Under the pieces are notes generated by a model. It did not search any database. It saw only the letters and a list, made by a program, of their open reading frames with translations, and was not told the origin of the DNA. Below are positions 44,055 through 56,050 of a stretch of 64,000 bases of DNA, one piece after another; the first letter of the stretch is position 1; each line of letters starts with the position of its first letter. The stretch comes from Galeruca laticollis (Eukaryota; Arthropoda; Insecta; Coleoptera; Chrysomelidae), in NCBI GenBank assembly GCA_963921935.1, contig OY998175.1:262935709-262999708 (forward strand), written 5' to 3'. A program made the position numbers and the translations under genes.

Positions 44055-46075
44055 TCTATAGTCTGTTTCTTATTGTCTGACAGCACGCGAAAAGGTCACA
44101 GATGCTAGTCAGGTAGTAAACCATAAGCGTCCCCGTTCATCTAAAGAATTTATCAACTATTCAATTTTATACCCTATCTGATATATAAAGGCAATATAAA
44201 TGTAAATTCGGTTAGTTAAAACCACTAACTGACCTTCATGCATTTGTAGAGTACATACAGTTAAAACAATAAATTAGTTTTGAAATAATTTTGTAACGCA
44301 ACTATCCTGACTGAATATTTCATTAATTAGCTTGAGAATTTGTCTTGGGAGACATATTAACAAACCATTTATCAATTCATTCTCCAGATAATTACTTTCC
44401 GATTTTCGAAATGTGGATAATAACATATCCAAGAAACATGACAATAGGGTCCTACTAGGGATTGTCCCAATGACTACTTAGAAGTTTTGCAGGTATATAC
44501 GGTGAAACTTGGTCTCGCCCAAATTTGTATAATTTGTTTGGATTATATATCTCCACCTAAAAAGTCAACTGGAAGAAAACCATTTGACCTTGATGAACAT
44601 ATGCAAAATATAATAAGACGAAAACTACATGAATTATATTTTAAAAAAGAGATCCCAACCCTTGACAGAATTATAAGAATGGTGAAGGAGGACGAGAATT
44701 TGCCTGACATAGGGCGAAAAACTTTGTGGAGAATATTACACAAATTAAATTTCACTTGGGAGAAGCAAAGTCGCAAATCAGTGCTAATCGACAACGAAGA
44801 AATAATATGTTGCAGACGCCACTATTTACGAGATATCCAAAAATACAGACAGTAGGGAAGACAAATCTATTATCTAGATGAGACATGGCTCAATGAAGAA
44901 ATTGAGTGAAAAAAAATATGACGTGACAAAAGTATTCAAACCAGTCGTCAAGCTTCCACAGAAGGTTTATCTACTGGACTGAAAACTCCTATCGATAAAG
45001 GTCGCCGACTAATAATAACGCATATTGGATGCAATCAAGGGTTCGTTGAATGTGGTTTACTGGAGTTTCAGTCAACATCAACCAAATACTATCATGAAGA
45101 AATGACTGCAGATGTATTTTACACAAATGGTCTAGTTAATTCCAAATAATGCTGTAATCGTTATGGACAATGCCACTTATCATTCGCGATTACCAGAAAA
45201 TCTTCCATCTACCTCTTGGAGAAAAGCTGATATTAGAAACTGGTTAATCCTGAAAGATATACCATTTGAAGATGATATGTTGAAAAAAGAACTTTTAGAG
45301 GTTGCTTCAAATCACAAGCTATAATTTGAAAAGTTTGTTATTGTTGTGCTTCGTTTGCCGCCATACCATTGTGAATTAAATGCGATAGAGTTAATATGGG
45401 CCCAAATGAAAGGTTATGTAGCTAGACATAATAAAATATCTAAAACGAAAGATGTTCATGAACTCAAGAAGTACTCATTGACAACATGTAATTAAAGAGG
45501 AGGAGAAAATGTGGGTTTTAGATAACCTCATAGAACAAACTATAGAACCGATAGTGATCTCTCTCGACGAGTCTTCGGATGATTCTTGTATGGCCAGCGA
45601 AGAGGATGATACTATAGATTGAATTTTATATTTCCCATAAATGGTATGTTTACTTTACTTAATATACGAGTACATTAATTCATTGTCAATAAATTTGAAT
45701 TATGAGAACTAAACTATATTTTCTTTAATTAATTAATAAAAATTTGAATGTAACTTGTTAATAGGCCTGAACGAATGAATTTCATTTCAAATGTAATGTT
45801 GACCGAATCTAGTTAAATAAGCTAAATTAACCAATATCGTAATCTCCGCCACTGCCGCACTGTTTATCTTTTTGCTGGAATTGCTCAGTTTCATTACCAT
45901 ATTGTATTTTGAGCTGAAACAGGGATGAACAGATAACCAATACAGAGACCTACTTGTTTTGCATTAGAATTTTAGTATTTACTTGTAAAATTCTTGGGAT
46001 CACTCTGTAAGAGATAATTTTCTATTTGAATATTTAATGAGACTACTGTGCTGTCAGACATTGAGAAATAGTCAA
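44055..46075 (+). mobile_element. Tc1/mariner-like transposon with terminal repeats (mariner-A family)
   Basis: Imperfect terminal inverted repeats end in the same TGTCTGACAGCAC block: 44077-44091 at the left and, inverted, about 46048-46062 at the right. Outside this the ends are CTATAGTCTGTTTC and TAGTCAACGATAG, with a possible TA duplication. The transposase lies between on the plus strand. The same family is represented by the minus-strand fragment at 2987-3528. Confidence 0.65.
44487..45621 (+). pseudogene. Tc1/mariner-like transposase (mariner-A family)
   Basis: An open N-terminal part (44487-44855) carries the linker GRKPFDLDEHMQNIIRRKLH and a second HTH-like segment KTLWRILHKLNFTWEKQSRK. 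Past a stop the catalytic domain is visible in changing frames: IYLDETWLNEE (first aspartate), LIITHIGCNQGFVECGLLEF, VMDNATYHSRLPEN (second aspartate, about 45160-45190) and LPPYHCELNAIELIWAQMKG (third acidic residue, about 45355-45415). The tail is acidic. At least three frame changes or stops break the gene. In intact relatives it excises and inserts the element at TA sites. Confidence 0.7.
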
Positions 46076-46179
46076 CGATAGAAATTTGCATGTAATTATA
46101 AACTTGTTAACAAAACCAAAATTTATTGTACATGTATATTACTCTGATCTATTGAGCATTCCTCAGTCCTTCCAAACTA

Positions 46180-47760
46180 TCGAACTTTGCTACTATATTT
46201 AGACGTAACCGGAACCTTTGACTAAATTTTGAGCATAATAAGAAAGTTTCATTAGAGGCATTACCAACTTATCTTCATCAACGAAAATCAGTTTTCAAAG
46301 AGGATTTCGAAAAATGCAGAAAAGGAATTATCCAACCAACAGTCGAGTAATTTTTACAATTTCTAAAAGAGGCAATGTAATTCTGGATAATGCCACAGGT
46401 TAAACAAGACACAAACTATACAAAACTCACTCTCTCACGGAATGCCCCAAAACAAAGTAGCTCTTTACTGACAATTACAATCGAATTTGAACAAAAATTC
46501 AAACAACAATCAATATATCAGAAAAAATCAAATTTTTATAACATTGGCGGATGCGCATAAAATTTATACTTGTGAACTGTTTGCATAATTACCCTTTGAC
46601 AAAACTTGATGAATTTATCAAAAGCAAAAACTGTGTGTGAATTGTTCAGGCACAAAACACGTCTAGTGTCACAAAATACATTTGCAATATCCACATAATA
46701 ACGGACGAATACCATCAAACAGTAACAATTTCACTCCAACACGTTCACAAAATTCAAATTTCCAAAATGATACTCAAACTTTCAATCGCAACAATCATTC
46801 AGAGAATATTCTTCAAATTTAGGATAAACCATATTCATCTCAAAGCATTCAAAAAAAAACAAATAACTTCAAATTGTTCTAGTTTATCAGCTCTTCCAAC
46901 AAAAAACTATTTAGTATTGCTGGTGTTGACTGCGCAAGCAACTATTTACAATCGTCAAAATCAACCTGTTCAAGTAAGAATTCTTCTGGATAACGGCAGT
47001 CAAAATTCATTTTTTAGCAAACAAATTGTACAAAAACTCCGTACAAATAGATCTTAAATATTTTAGGCATATCTGAAACCAGTACTCTATCCAACGAAAT
47101 ATTGCATGTAGTGCTACACTCGAACGATAAGCCCATGCATACGCTATGCTATACCAAATTACTTCAACTATCCCCCAATAGAAGTTGAATTCAGATCACG
47201 TAAGAATAACTTAGCGTATTTTAAATAATCTAGCTGACAAAATATTTGCCACACACGACAATATCGATATATTAACAATAGCAGATTATTATTATGATCT
47301 GTTGACATATGGTCTGCTCAAACTAGGTGACAGTCTACTTAGACATTTTAATACCCATTTGGTTTATATTTTCTAGGGACAATGGGCATCTAAACACACA
47401 TCCCCTATATCGTATCATGTAGCCAGTGAATTCGTAAATTACAATTCAGTCACTAAATTACAATACATTCTCGTAACATTCTGGGAAATCGAAGAAATAC
47501 AAAAATTTGAATCTCTTTCAGAAAAATAGACTTTGAGAAGCCATCTCCAAATCTACAACTAAATATCTCGAAAACGGACATTCCCAAGCCGAAATTCCAG
47601 TAAAATATGTCGCAGAACATAGAAAGTTAGGCAACTCTCTCGCAACGATTTTTCTCGTTAGAGAGAACATAATACAACAAAATCCCAATCTCTATTCAGA
47701 ATATAAGGAATTTATTCATGAATACATATCACTCGATCATGCGAAATATACCTCTATAAT
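46180..47760 (+). pseudogene. BEL/Pao retrotransposon gag and protease relic
   Basis: Plus strand. Gag end with a degraded knuckle region near 46600-46690. Then a retropepsin-like block: VLTAQATIYNRQNQPVQVRI and LLDNGSQNSFFSKQIVQKL (46950-47040), where LDNGSQ is the BEL/Pao version of the active site. This is followed by LGISETSTLSNEILHVVLHS, a segment with DNIDILTIADYYYDLL, GQWASKHTS, and YILVTFWEIEEI, then LYSEYKEFIHEYISLDHAKY. That order is the protease-to-RT linker of BEL/Pao elements. RT itself is absent and stops are frequent. The right end joins PLE1 sequence. Confidence 0.65.
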
Positions 47761-47824
47761 CGCAAAATTCATTAACAAATATTTAATTCCACGCTTATCG
47801 ACAAGATCGAATTACAATAAAACT

Positions 47825-47924
47825 TTGTGTAATTTGAAAAAGAATATCTTATTTTGGCATAGATATGTAGATAAAATATTAACTTGCTTTATAGGCAGTG
47901 AACGAAAATTACATGAAATTAACT
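47825..47924 (+). pseudogene. PLE1-family RT fragment
   Basis: KNILFWHRYVDKILTCFIGS matches the PLE1 RT box at 5685-5750, with the second aspartate of YVDD replaced by lysine. It stops at 47924, where an oppositely oriented PLE1 3' end begins. Confidence 0.7.
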
Positions 47925-48960
47925 GTCTCTACCATTACTTCGTGGAATCTACTCATATTAGTGTTTCAAATGAAACTTACTGATTCTAGCTAATTCCACA
48001 ATATATTGAAAAAATGTTGATAATTCTAAAGAATTGACAAATGTTTCGACATGAAATATCATCGTCAGAATGACAGTAGTTACATTTCATTTGATGCCTA
48101 CCTGATGTTTAATAGTTACTTTTAGCTAGACCTTGTGATTGACTTAATATACGTTAACAGAGATAAGAAGGAGATATATCACAAATATGAAAGTTCAGAT
48201 ATTATTAGCCCTATGGGGATGTCCCTGATATAATTTCTCCCAATTAAAATAAGTATAACTGTGTAATGATATAGAAAACCAGGAAAACTATATCCGCTGA
48301 TCTTTATAATTATCACTTAAGAAGACAGTTTAAAAGTGGATGTCTTCCTATATTTATCTGTTCATTGACAACTTGATATTGTGGGTTTCTTAAGTTTTTT
48401 CTAATTTCTAATTTTTCAAGGAAATCCAGTTCTTGTATCTTATCACAAACATGTAGTACTTCTAGTTCTATGTTAGGTGTCAATCAATGTTTGGTATCAA
48501 GTAGATATTTTGCGTAGTGGGATTTATCTGGGTGCTCTAATCTGTATGCTGGTAAGTGTTCACTGTATCTGATTTCACAATTTCTAAGGGTTTGACTCAA
48601 ATAGACGGCATTTCATTCTGGATATTTATGTTTATATATAACAGATTTCATTAATGGGGATATTTTTGTTCTTATATTTAACAATTTTTTAGTCACATTA
48701 CCTTTTGTTCCAAAAAAAATTGTTGTTTTCGTAGCTAAAGATATTATCTTTTGAAATATTATTATAAATATTACCTGCATATGTGATGGATTTATAATTT
48801 TTGATTTTGTTACTTTGTTCGGAAAATATTAGTTGTAATGCCACTTTTTCCATTAATTAATTTAATTATCATATTTAATGGATAACCGTTGGATGTTGCT
48901 ATTTTTCTAATTAGTTAATTTCATAAAAATATTTCTTTTAGAATTGACCAACTATGCATT
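47925..48960 (-). mobile_element. PLE1-family 3' end with nuclease relic
   Basis: From the terminus CTGTCTCTACCATTAC, the minus strand of this segment carries the PLE1 3' UTR, a hammerhead-like core (48036-48068) and the nuclease C-terminus (NAVYLSQTLRNCEIRYSEHL, HYAKYLLDTKH), with stops. It then continues upstream with decayed RT-end sequence to about 48960. With the plus-strand RT fragment next to it, this repeats the inverted arrangement seen at PLE1. Confidence 0.75.
48036..48068 (-). ncRNA. Hammerhead-like core, PLE1 fragment
   Basis: Minus strand: CTGACGA, unpaired T, stem II GATAT/ATGTC (one T-G pair), loop TTC, GAAAC, loop ATTT, GTC. Box 1, box 2 and the cleavage triplet are all intact. 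Confidence 0.55.
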
Positions 48961-49560
48961 CTATGGAAAATTCTTTTTAGATTCGAGAGTATTGAATCTC
49001 AGACTAATGACCTGAATGGGCTAACATAGCTTCGCAAAGTGAACAACTTTTTTCCAAGGTGAATAGTCGATTGCACCACACATAAACTTAATCACGTAGA
49101 TTCTTCAAAATATGTTTCTACTATTTGAATAGAAGACGGTGGTTGCTTTGGAACTAACCACTTTGCTTACAGCGTACTACATATAGTACACCGGTTTGAA
49201 GTGCAATTTTGTAATACCAAATGAACGATTAACATTGCATGGCGCCATCTTAAACTTAAAAGCAGATTTACCCATTTAATAACATGGCCAGTTAACAATT
49301 TCGTGTCGTGGGAAGCGGTTGCTTTCTTTATTTCTTGGTTTTCAGGTAACATTTTTTGCAGTTGGAAACGGTTGAGAAATTTTTTTGTTATACTTTTGTT
49401 TTTTACTAAAATATCAATTATCAACCAATACAACTTTTTATCGTAAACAAAACTCATTTTTTCATGTTCTATGGGTAGTACATGGTGACATAAAGGATAT
49501 TTCAGTTGTGCTACTGCTAGTACATTGTGATTCGAAGAAAAACTTAAGCTACATATATTT
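48961..49560. other. No recognised gene; probable 5' flank of piggyBac-B
   Basis: AT-rich sequence with no convincing frame. The left TTAA end of piggyBac-B should lie here but no CCC-type tip next to TTAA was found. Confidence 0.4.
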
Positions 49561-49603
49561 TTCCATTCCTTTGTAGATGTTTACATTAATAATCATAATA
49601 AAA

Positions 49604-50160
49604 ATGAGTAAACATAACAAGAACACGCCATTGAGTGAACAAGAACTGTATAATTTGATAGAGGCTGGACTTAATGATTTGGAAGAGTTATGCCATGAAG
49701 AGACTGATGACATACTGACGTTCGAACATCTCCAGAATGAGAACGGAATTACCGGTATGATCATCAACTAGTTATTTTTGCATATCTGATAGGTTAATTT
49801 TAGGTTATGATAAGGAAACTGACTGTCGAACTAATGAGTCAAGTAAATGATTTGAAGGCAGAAATTTCTGAATGTGTCGCTTTGCAAAGCTCAGTATTCG
49901 CTGTTATCTACTAAAAACCAAACAAGGATGTGAACAGTTAATACAGGAGTTTGTGAAGAAACACGATTTGACAGAAAAAAGAAAAATAACATGGCGAGAA
50001 GACGTAAAATACATAACGCCCACTACTATATAATGGGCACAAAAAGCACTACCAAATCTTACACACCTAAAATCACCAATAGATTATTTGAATGAATATT
50101 CTGACGACGCCTTATTTGATACAGTGGTTACATACACAGATATTTATCTACCGCAGAATA
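49604..50160 (+). pseudogene. piggyBac-B transposase, N-terminal part
   Basis: Begins MSKHNKNTPLSEQELYNLIE with an acidic tail typical of the family N-terminus. A GTATGA donor-like site near 49755 and a TTTTAG acceptor near 49803 suggest a short intron. The next part, with stops, reads RKITWREDVKYITP, then LTHLKSPIDYLNEYSDDALF and DTVVTYTDIYLPQN, the region preceding the catalytic core in piggyBac transposases. It ends at the 8-bp duplication. Confidence 0.6.
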
Positions 50161-51560
50161 GGAAATGTGTAGGAAATATCGATATTATTTTAAAAAATAA
50201 TAGATAAATATCGTCGATATTACTTATCCGCCCAACCTATCTAATACGCGAGAAAAAAATATTGGTTTACCCCAAAAATGATGGAATTTTGAGAATTTTT
50301 TCGATTATTCTCACTTTTTCCATCAATAACAACACGAAAAAACGGTTTTTAAAAAAAATCCTGTGTGTATGTCGTCGTCGTTGTCGTCGGCCACTTTTCG
50401 TTATATGTCTTGTTAGCACGATACAGCCTCCGGAGTGCAAAAAGTCACCAAATTTATGATTGAATATTATTCAGAATATCTCACAGATAAAGCCTATTGA
50501 TTTTCAGCTCACCACAGGCAGTACGACAGGTGCTATAGTACTTTAAGTACGACATTTTTGTCATTTTTGGAGAAATTTCAGTTTGTTAGCACGATACAGC
50601 CTCCGGAGTATAAACAAATGACCAAATTTATGATTGGATATTATACAGAGCGTCTCAAAGATAAACCCTATTGATATTCAGCTCATTAAAGTCAGTACAA
50701 CGACTGCTATGGTACTTGAGGTATCAAATTTTTGTAATTTTCGGAGAATTTTCAGTTTGTTAGCACGATACAGCCTCCAACGTTTATACAAGTGAAACAT
50801 TTTATGATTAAATATTGCTCAGGGCGTCTTATAGATGAATCTTATTGATTTTTAGTTCACTAGAGCTAGTACATCGGGTGCTATGGTACCTGAAGTGCTA
50901 CATTTATTGTCCTTTTCGGAGAAATTTCGGGTTGTTAGTACGATACAGCCTCCGGAGTGTATACAAGTAGTCAATTTTATAATTGGATACTTTACAAGGT
51001 CTCTAATTCAAGGTGACTTACAGATGTATCCTATTGATTTTCTGCTGAGTGTAGCGAGTACAGCGTGTCCTATAAATCCATATATACTGCATACTTGGTT
51101 ACTTTTGGAGAAATTTCGGTTTGTTAGCACGATACGTCCCCCGAAGTGTACAAGTGACAATTATATAATAGAATATTATTCAGGGCATCTCACAGATGCG
51201 GAGAAGTTAGTTTTAGTCTTCAAAACCGTTTATTTTCATTTGTGAAAGGGTTGCATCGGCTGTGAATTTATTAGTTCCGGATAATAGAAGCAGATTGACT
51301 GGCAAATATTTCAAACAAAGAGTGCTCCTAATGTCCATATCTGACGAATACCGGAGTGATTAATATTTAAATAAACACTTTCATATTTTTTATAATGAAG
51401 ATAACAATAAAACTACCAAATGTTCATTTGTCAAATTCCGATTATTTTGTTAAAGATCATTAGTAACCACTATTTGAAAAATATATCGATATTTTTTATC
51501 ATACGTATATCGATACTGTTGAAAAATATCGATATTTCTTATTCCGTGCCCATCGTTACT
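50161..51560. mobile_element. Insertion with ~174-bp tandem repeats, flanked by GCAGAATA
   Basis: The 8-bp direct repeat GCAGAATA occurs at 50153-50160 and 51561-51568. Both ends carry AATATCGATATT in inverted orientation (about 50177 and 51520), and the right end inward reads AGTAACGATGGGCACGGAAT, like a hAT terminus. No transposase is encoded, so it looks like a non-autonomous hAT-type element. Most of the interior is the tandem array at 50413-51210. Confidence 0.65.
50413..51210 (+). repeat. Tandem array, ~174-bp unit, about 4.5 copies
   Basis: TTAGCACGATACAGCCTCCG-type starts occur at 50413, 50586, 50760, 50934 (TTAGTACG) and 51124, giving spacings of 173, 174, 174 and 190. Each unit ends with a GGAGAAATTTC-like block. 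Copies differ noticeably from one another. Confidence 0.85.
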
Positions 51561-51568
51561 GCAGAATA

Positions 51569-52439
51569 ATACATGCTTTAAGAATACAAATAAGAATGAG
51601 ATAAAACAATTGTGGGTATTCACATTATTATGGGAAACCTAAGTTATCCTCGTATACGAGTTTATTGGGACAGCAAACTTCGCGTGAATGTTGTTAAAAA
51701 TAATATGCCATACAACATATTTCCCAAATTACGAACCCATATACATTTTACGGATGCTAATCAAACAAATGGAACTGATACATTTTAGAGAATTAGAATT
51801 CTTTACAACAAAATACGACATAGGTGTATGCAAATATCTCTTGAAACAAAATTAAGTATTGATGAACAAATTATTCCTTTTAAGGAATAGTTAAACGTTA
51901 AGCAATATATAAAAGGCAAACCGTGTCCATGAGGTATAAAACTGTATAACTTGTGTGGAAGTTCCGGTTTACTTTACTACTTCGTTTTAACCAAGGTCCT
52001 ACTACAGAACTAAATTCCCTTCATCAAGAAGTTTTTGGTCAAAGTGCAGCTGTTATAATAAAACTTACTGAAAGGGCAACCAATCCAAATCACCAGCTTT
52101 ATTCCGATAATTATTTTTCTAATTACCAACTATTGTCATGGCTTCCAAACAGGCATATTCATGCCTCCTTTACTGGTAGAACAGACCGTTTCACAAAACC
52201 TTCACGTTTGCCAGATAAGCTAATAGCTAAAAAAGAAGGAAGATTTCCCCAAGACATCATTAGTGCTGATGAAGAAGTCATAATGACTAGATGTTTAGAT
52301 AACAAATGTGTAACCAAGGCTTCAACTTTTCATTCGAAAGGGGAAGAAGGTACTTGTAAGAGGTGGAGCAGAATAGAACAAAATGATCTTATGGCGCCTC
52401 GACCAGAAGTTATAAAATATTACAATGCTGGTATGGGAG
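51569..52439 (+). pseudogene. piggyBac-B transposase, central part
   Basis: Continues the N-terminal part: KNTNKNEIKQLWVF, LSYPRIRVYWDSKLRVNVVK, LETKLSIDEQIIPFKE (first catalytic aspartate), VKQYIKGKPCP. After frame changes, a long open part (51953-52439) holds QLYSDNYFSNYQLLSWLPNR (second aspartate), TGRTDRFTKPSRLPDK and EVIKYYNAGMG. It is cut in the GMG motif by Gypsy-B. Confidence 0.75.
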
Positions 52440-52564
52440 TGTTGTAGATAGTTAAATAATCTTTTAAACCTTTCGTTAGGCTTAAGACAAATAATTGACA
52501 ATTAATTTGTCGAAATGAATTTAATCAGTGTAGTTAGGGAACTTAAATAAATAACTCAATGACA
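52440..52564 (-). repeat. Gypsy-B 3' LTR
   Basis: Near-identical to 56051-56199 except for the missing stretch around TTATTGTATAAAAAGACT and a few substitutions. The missing part includes the TATA-like segment. Confidence 0.9.
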
Positions 52565-52569
52565 TTCAC

Positions 52570-53400
52570 TCCACCTACGTAACATAATAGTTCAAATGCT
52601 TCTTCTTCTGAGAGATTCTTGAGAAACTTCGAGCAATGGAATATGAACGTCATTGTTTCCAAATTCCGCATGTTGAGGAGGAGTTGAAGGGCTTGTTTCT
52701 AATTAAACTACATTCTCGGAGGATGATTCTTGTAGAGGTTCTTCCATTGAAGTTCCAATAGATGCCAGATGTCGTGTGAAAACAGTTATTTCTCTACCAT
52801 CAGACAGCTTAACATGTGAATATTCAGAATTTACTTCCTACAACTCTACTTCTTCAACCAAAGGCTCGTACTTGGAATAGCGGACTGGTCCCTTCATGAG
52901 GACTGTTTCCGAATTCATCAACCATGAAGGTATGGTCATTCTACTTTTTTATCTTCTGAGAAAACTGAACATTCTTTAATGAGATGTTGCGTTGATTGAC
53001 GTACATAACAAAGAACGAATAGAGTGTAAGGCTTCCTGATATACTTGTTCCCATTTATCAATTTCAAGTTGATGAGTTCTCAGGACTCATTCAATTGTCT
53101 TCCAGATAATTCCAACGTTACGTTCGCATTATCCATTACCTTGCGAGTTGTAACCAGTAGTTCGACTTGTAGCGATACCTGCAATACCAAGGAATGACTT
53201 AAGCTCCTGTGACATGAAGCTTGAGCCTCTGTCAGAGTGTACCAAATAAAACAAACAGTTCTTTAAGTTTAGATATAACAGTACTTGAAGAAACGCAAAC
53301 AGAAAACGTGAAAAGGGTAACGATTTTTGGAAGATGAAGGTAACGGTCCTTTAAAATATATGTTAAATTTTTCTAGTGGCTAGCTTTTATAAGATGACTT
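52570..53400 (-). pseudogene. Gypsy-B integrase relic
   Basis: Minus strand: YLVHSDRGSSFMSQELKSFL (second catalytic aspartate), IATSRTTGYNSQGNG then CER (the glutamate block), then a chain running to KYEPLVEEVEL near 52850. The first catalytic block near 53340 (LPSSSKNRYP) is frameshifted. Several stops are present. Confidence 0.65.
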
Positions 53401-54196
53401 CGTCTCTTATGAAACCGTGGCTTAATTTCAGCACACGACACGAGGATATTGTTGATCGCATCTCTTCTAGCGAGAAGAGAAGGTTCTTACTTCTTACACA
53501 ATGATACAATCTTGTTTCTCCAGGGTGACATGAGGCTTCATTAAGAGAACGTAGTTGCTGTGCATTTTTTGCAATAGATGAACAGATTCGTGATGAAGTA
53601 TCAGCTGAGATATCATATTCGCCAGGTCTATAAATGATTACATAGTTATAACTTGAAAGTTCTAGTTTCCAGCGCATGATTTTCTCATATTCAATTTTTC
53701 CGAAGTGTTTCCTGTTTAACATAAAAGAAACTGACCGTTGATCTGTTATGAGTTGAAAATAACGGCATATAAGTAAATGCCTACATTTCCTCAAGGCATC
53801 TACAATAGCATATGCTTCCTATTCAAACGAAGAGTGAGGTTGCTCTGATTTAGAGATTTAGATAGTGTTCTTGAAAAAAGGCAACAAGCCGATTATTCTG
53901 AGATACAGTAGCTCCAATCGCAAAATCCGAGGCGTCAGTTTCTACAGTAAAGGTAGCTTGGTCATCAACAGATGAAAGAACAGCTTTTGGATATCTAGTT
54001 TCAATTCTTCGAAAACCTTCATTGCTCGAGAATTCAGAGGAAATGCACTCCTAGCAAGTTGACTTAACTTGCTAGCAAATTCAGGAATAAATTGAGCATA
54101 ATGAGAAAACATACCAAGTGCTCTCCGTAGAGAAGATGTATCATTAGGAACAATCAAATTACGGATAGGCTGGAGACGTTCAGGTTCAGGGCGCAT
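53387..54196 (-). pseudogene. Gypsy-B RNase H
   Basis: Connection segment LRRALGMFSHYAQFIPEFAS, then FTVETDASDFAIGATVSQNN (first aspartate) after a frame change near 53945. A break covers the glutamate block. The last part is open (53387-53794): RYFQLITDQRSVSFMLNRKH, IMRWKLELSSYNYVIIYRPG, and an integrase head start with CHPGETRLYH. Confidence 0.7.
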
Positions 54197-54895
54197 GCAT
54201 TAATAGCTAATTACGTACTCCACAAGATGGATTTCTATCATTGAGAAATTGCTCTTATCAATATTCAACGTTAGATTATACTTAGAAAGAACTTCCATGA
54301 ATTGTTTTAAATTTTTATCGTGTTCGTCTAGATTATGGCCCCAAATTGTTATATCGTCCAAATATACGTCTACATCTCTAAGACCTTTGAATGAGATAAT
54401 TCCAGCGATAGCCCGCTGAAAATCAGGGACGCCAATTCAAACATCAAATGGAATATGTTTAAATTGATAAAGCTCTCCACATGCTTCGAATGCTGTATAT
54501 TGCTTGTCTTCCTCGACTATGGGTATTTGATAGTGAGCACTTTTGAGATCAAGAGAACTGTACACTTGGTTTGAAGCAACTCTATTCACAATACTGTCTA
54601 TTCTAAGTAAAGTGAAGGCATCTAAATCAGTCTATCTATTTATCATCTTAGAGTAGGCAACTACCATTCTACGACGATGACTTTCTGAAGTTACTACTAA
54701 AACCTGAGCTCGCCATGGTAAAAAAACTCTCCTCAATTATATTATTTTTCAAAAAGTTGTGAATTTCAAGCTCAATTTACTTCAAATCTGATTCAGTATA
54801 TCTTCGAAATTTAGTGCAAATTGGCTTACAATCAGATGAGAGATTTGTGAAAATTTGGACAGGTTCGATATTAGCTGTTGCCACACTACAAATAT
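54197..54895 (-). pseudogene. Gypsy-B reverse transcriptase relic
   Basis: Minus strand with several stops: LPWRAQVLVVTSESHRRRMV, a VYSSLDLKSAHYQIPIVEED palm block with the first aspartate, and DVYLDDITIWGHNLDEHDKN holding the YxDD box (about 54340-54380). The order and motifs equal those of Gypsy-A RT, to which it is clearly related. Confidence 0.7.
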
Positions 54896-55390
54896 TTAGA
54901 GGTTCCTGTCCACCACCAAATTGCACCTGCACGTACGAGTGTCTTCTAAGGATATCATGACTATTAAGTCCAGATTTGGAAGAATATTAACAGTAATCTC
55001 TTCATATCCATGTCCTTGAAGACAAAGATCTATTTTACACTGACCCTTTGTTGATGGATGAAGTGATATAGTAGCCATGGAGATATTCTCTGGTTTATTT
55101 GGAGTTACAGAAATCTTGAGTTCATGACTCATATTTTCATTGATAAAACTTGATATACTGCCTGTATCTACTAGACCGTAAGCACTCGTACCATTCATAG
55201 TAACAGGGATAACAGCTTGTCTCAAACAAGGAGGTATAGAAGCAATACAGTTAGAAAAATGAACAGATTTACAAGTTGCTTTCACTCTGCTCTTAATGAC
55301 CTTGGGTACAACAAACTCTACAAACGGTATTCTTCTCAGAACACTCTGCTTGAAAATGCTTTCAAAGACCACAAAAATAACACTTTGCAT
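54896..55390 (-). pseudogene. Gypsy-B retropepsin, open frame
   Basis: 164 codons open. The active site AYGLVDTGSISSFINENM is intact (DTG near 55175), and the flap and closing region ITVNILPNLDLIVMISLEDT follow; the usual ILG turn reads VMIS, so it may be damaged. It processes Gag-Pol in active relatives. This is the only protease with an intact DTG in the window. Confidence 0.65.
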
Positions 55391-55399
55391 TGATAGTAG

Positions 55400-56013
55400 A
55401 TAGTTTCTTGCTCTGTACAGTTGAAAGATATTTAATCATTTTTGCTTATAGCTGAAGCAGGGGAGCTCTGGACAACAGCATTTAGTGCCAATGATGATAA
55501 ATATTACCGTGATTGATACTGTGCGAGTTCCAGAGATCTTGCTTATCTAAATGCATTATCTAAATTTTGAGTATGATTTTCTAGTAATTTTGACTAATAG
55601 GTAAGTGATGATTGTAATCCATCTATAAACGCATCTCTTATACTTTCATCCCTGTTGATGTCTGCAGTAACAACTTTTGCTAATAGTTTTAAAGATTCAA
55701 GGTATCTGTCAATAGTCTCTCCAGATTCCTGATTTCGAGTCATAAGCTCACGCGGCGCAAATATTTCATTCACCGGTTTTATATAAATATTTTTCAAAAA
55801 ACTAACTGCATTATTGTAAGTATCGCATTCACTTATGCATTCCTAAACGGAAGGAGATAAAAAATGTGTAAGAAACTTAAGCTTGTCCATCTTCTCTATA
55901 TCAACTGCAGTAATAAAATTTTGAAAAGTCATAAACCAGTGATTCCAATGTAGAGATGCATCTGTTTCATCAGGGTTCATATGGAATCTTTCTGGTTGTA
56001 AGGCACGTTCCAT
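55400..56013 (-). pseudogene. Gypsy-B gag relic
   Basis: Starts at an ATG 38 nt inside the 5' LTR edge (56013): MERALQPERFHMNPDETDA, then WNHWFMTFQNFITAV, KFLTHFLSPSV, stop, YIKPVNEIFAPRELMTRNQE, SGETIDRYLESLKLLAKVVT, and RDAFIDGLQSSLT. This is the capsid of the same Gypsy group as Gypsy-A. Stops near 55860 and 55595 break it; the zinc knuckle region near 55450 is decayed. Confidence 0.7.
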
Positions 56014-56050
56014 GGTCGATTTTTATACAGCCTCTTTTTGTACAATAAAT

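Noticed and set aside
50413..51210. Regular repeats that could suggest a CRISPR-like array
   Set aside because: Units are ~174 bp, contiguous, without unique spacers, and the sequence is eukaryotic; this is a tandem repeat inside a transposable element.
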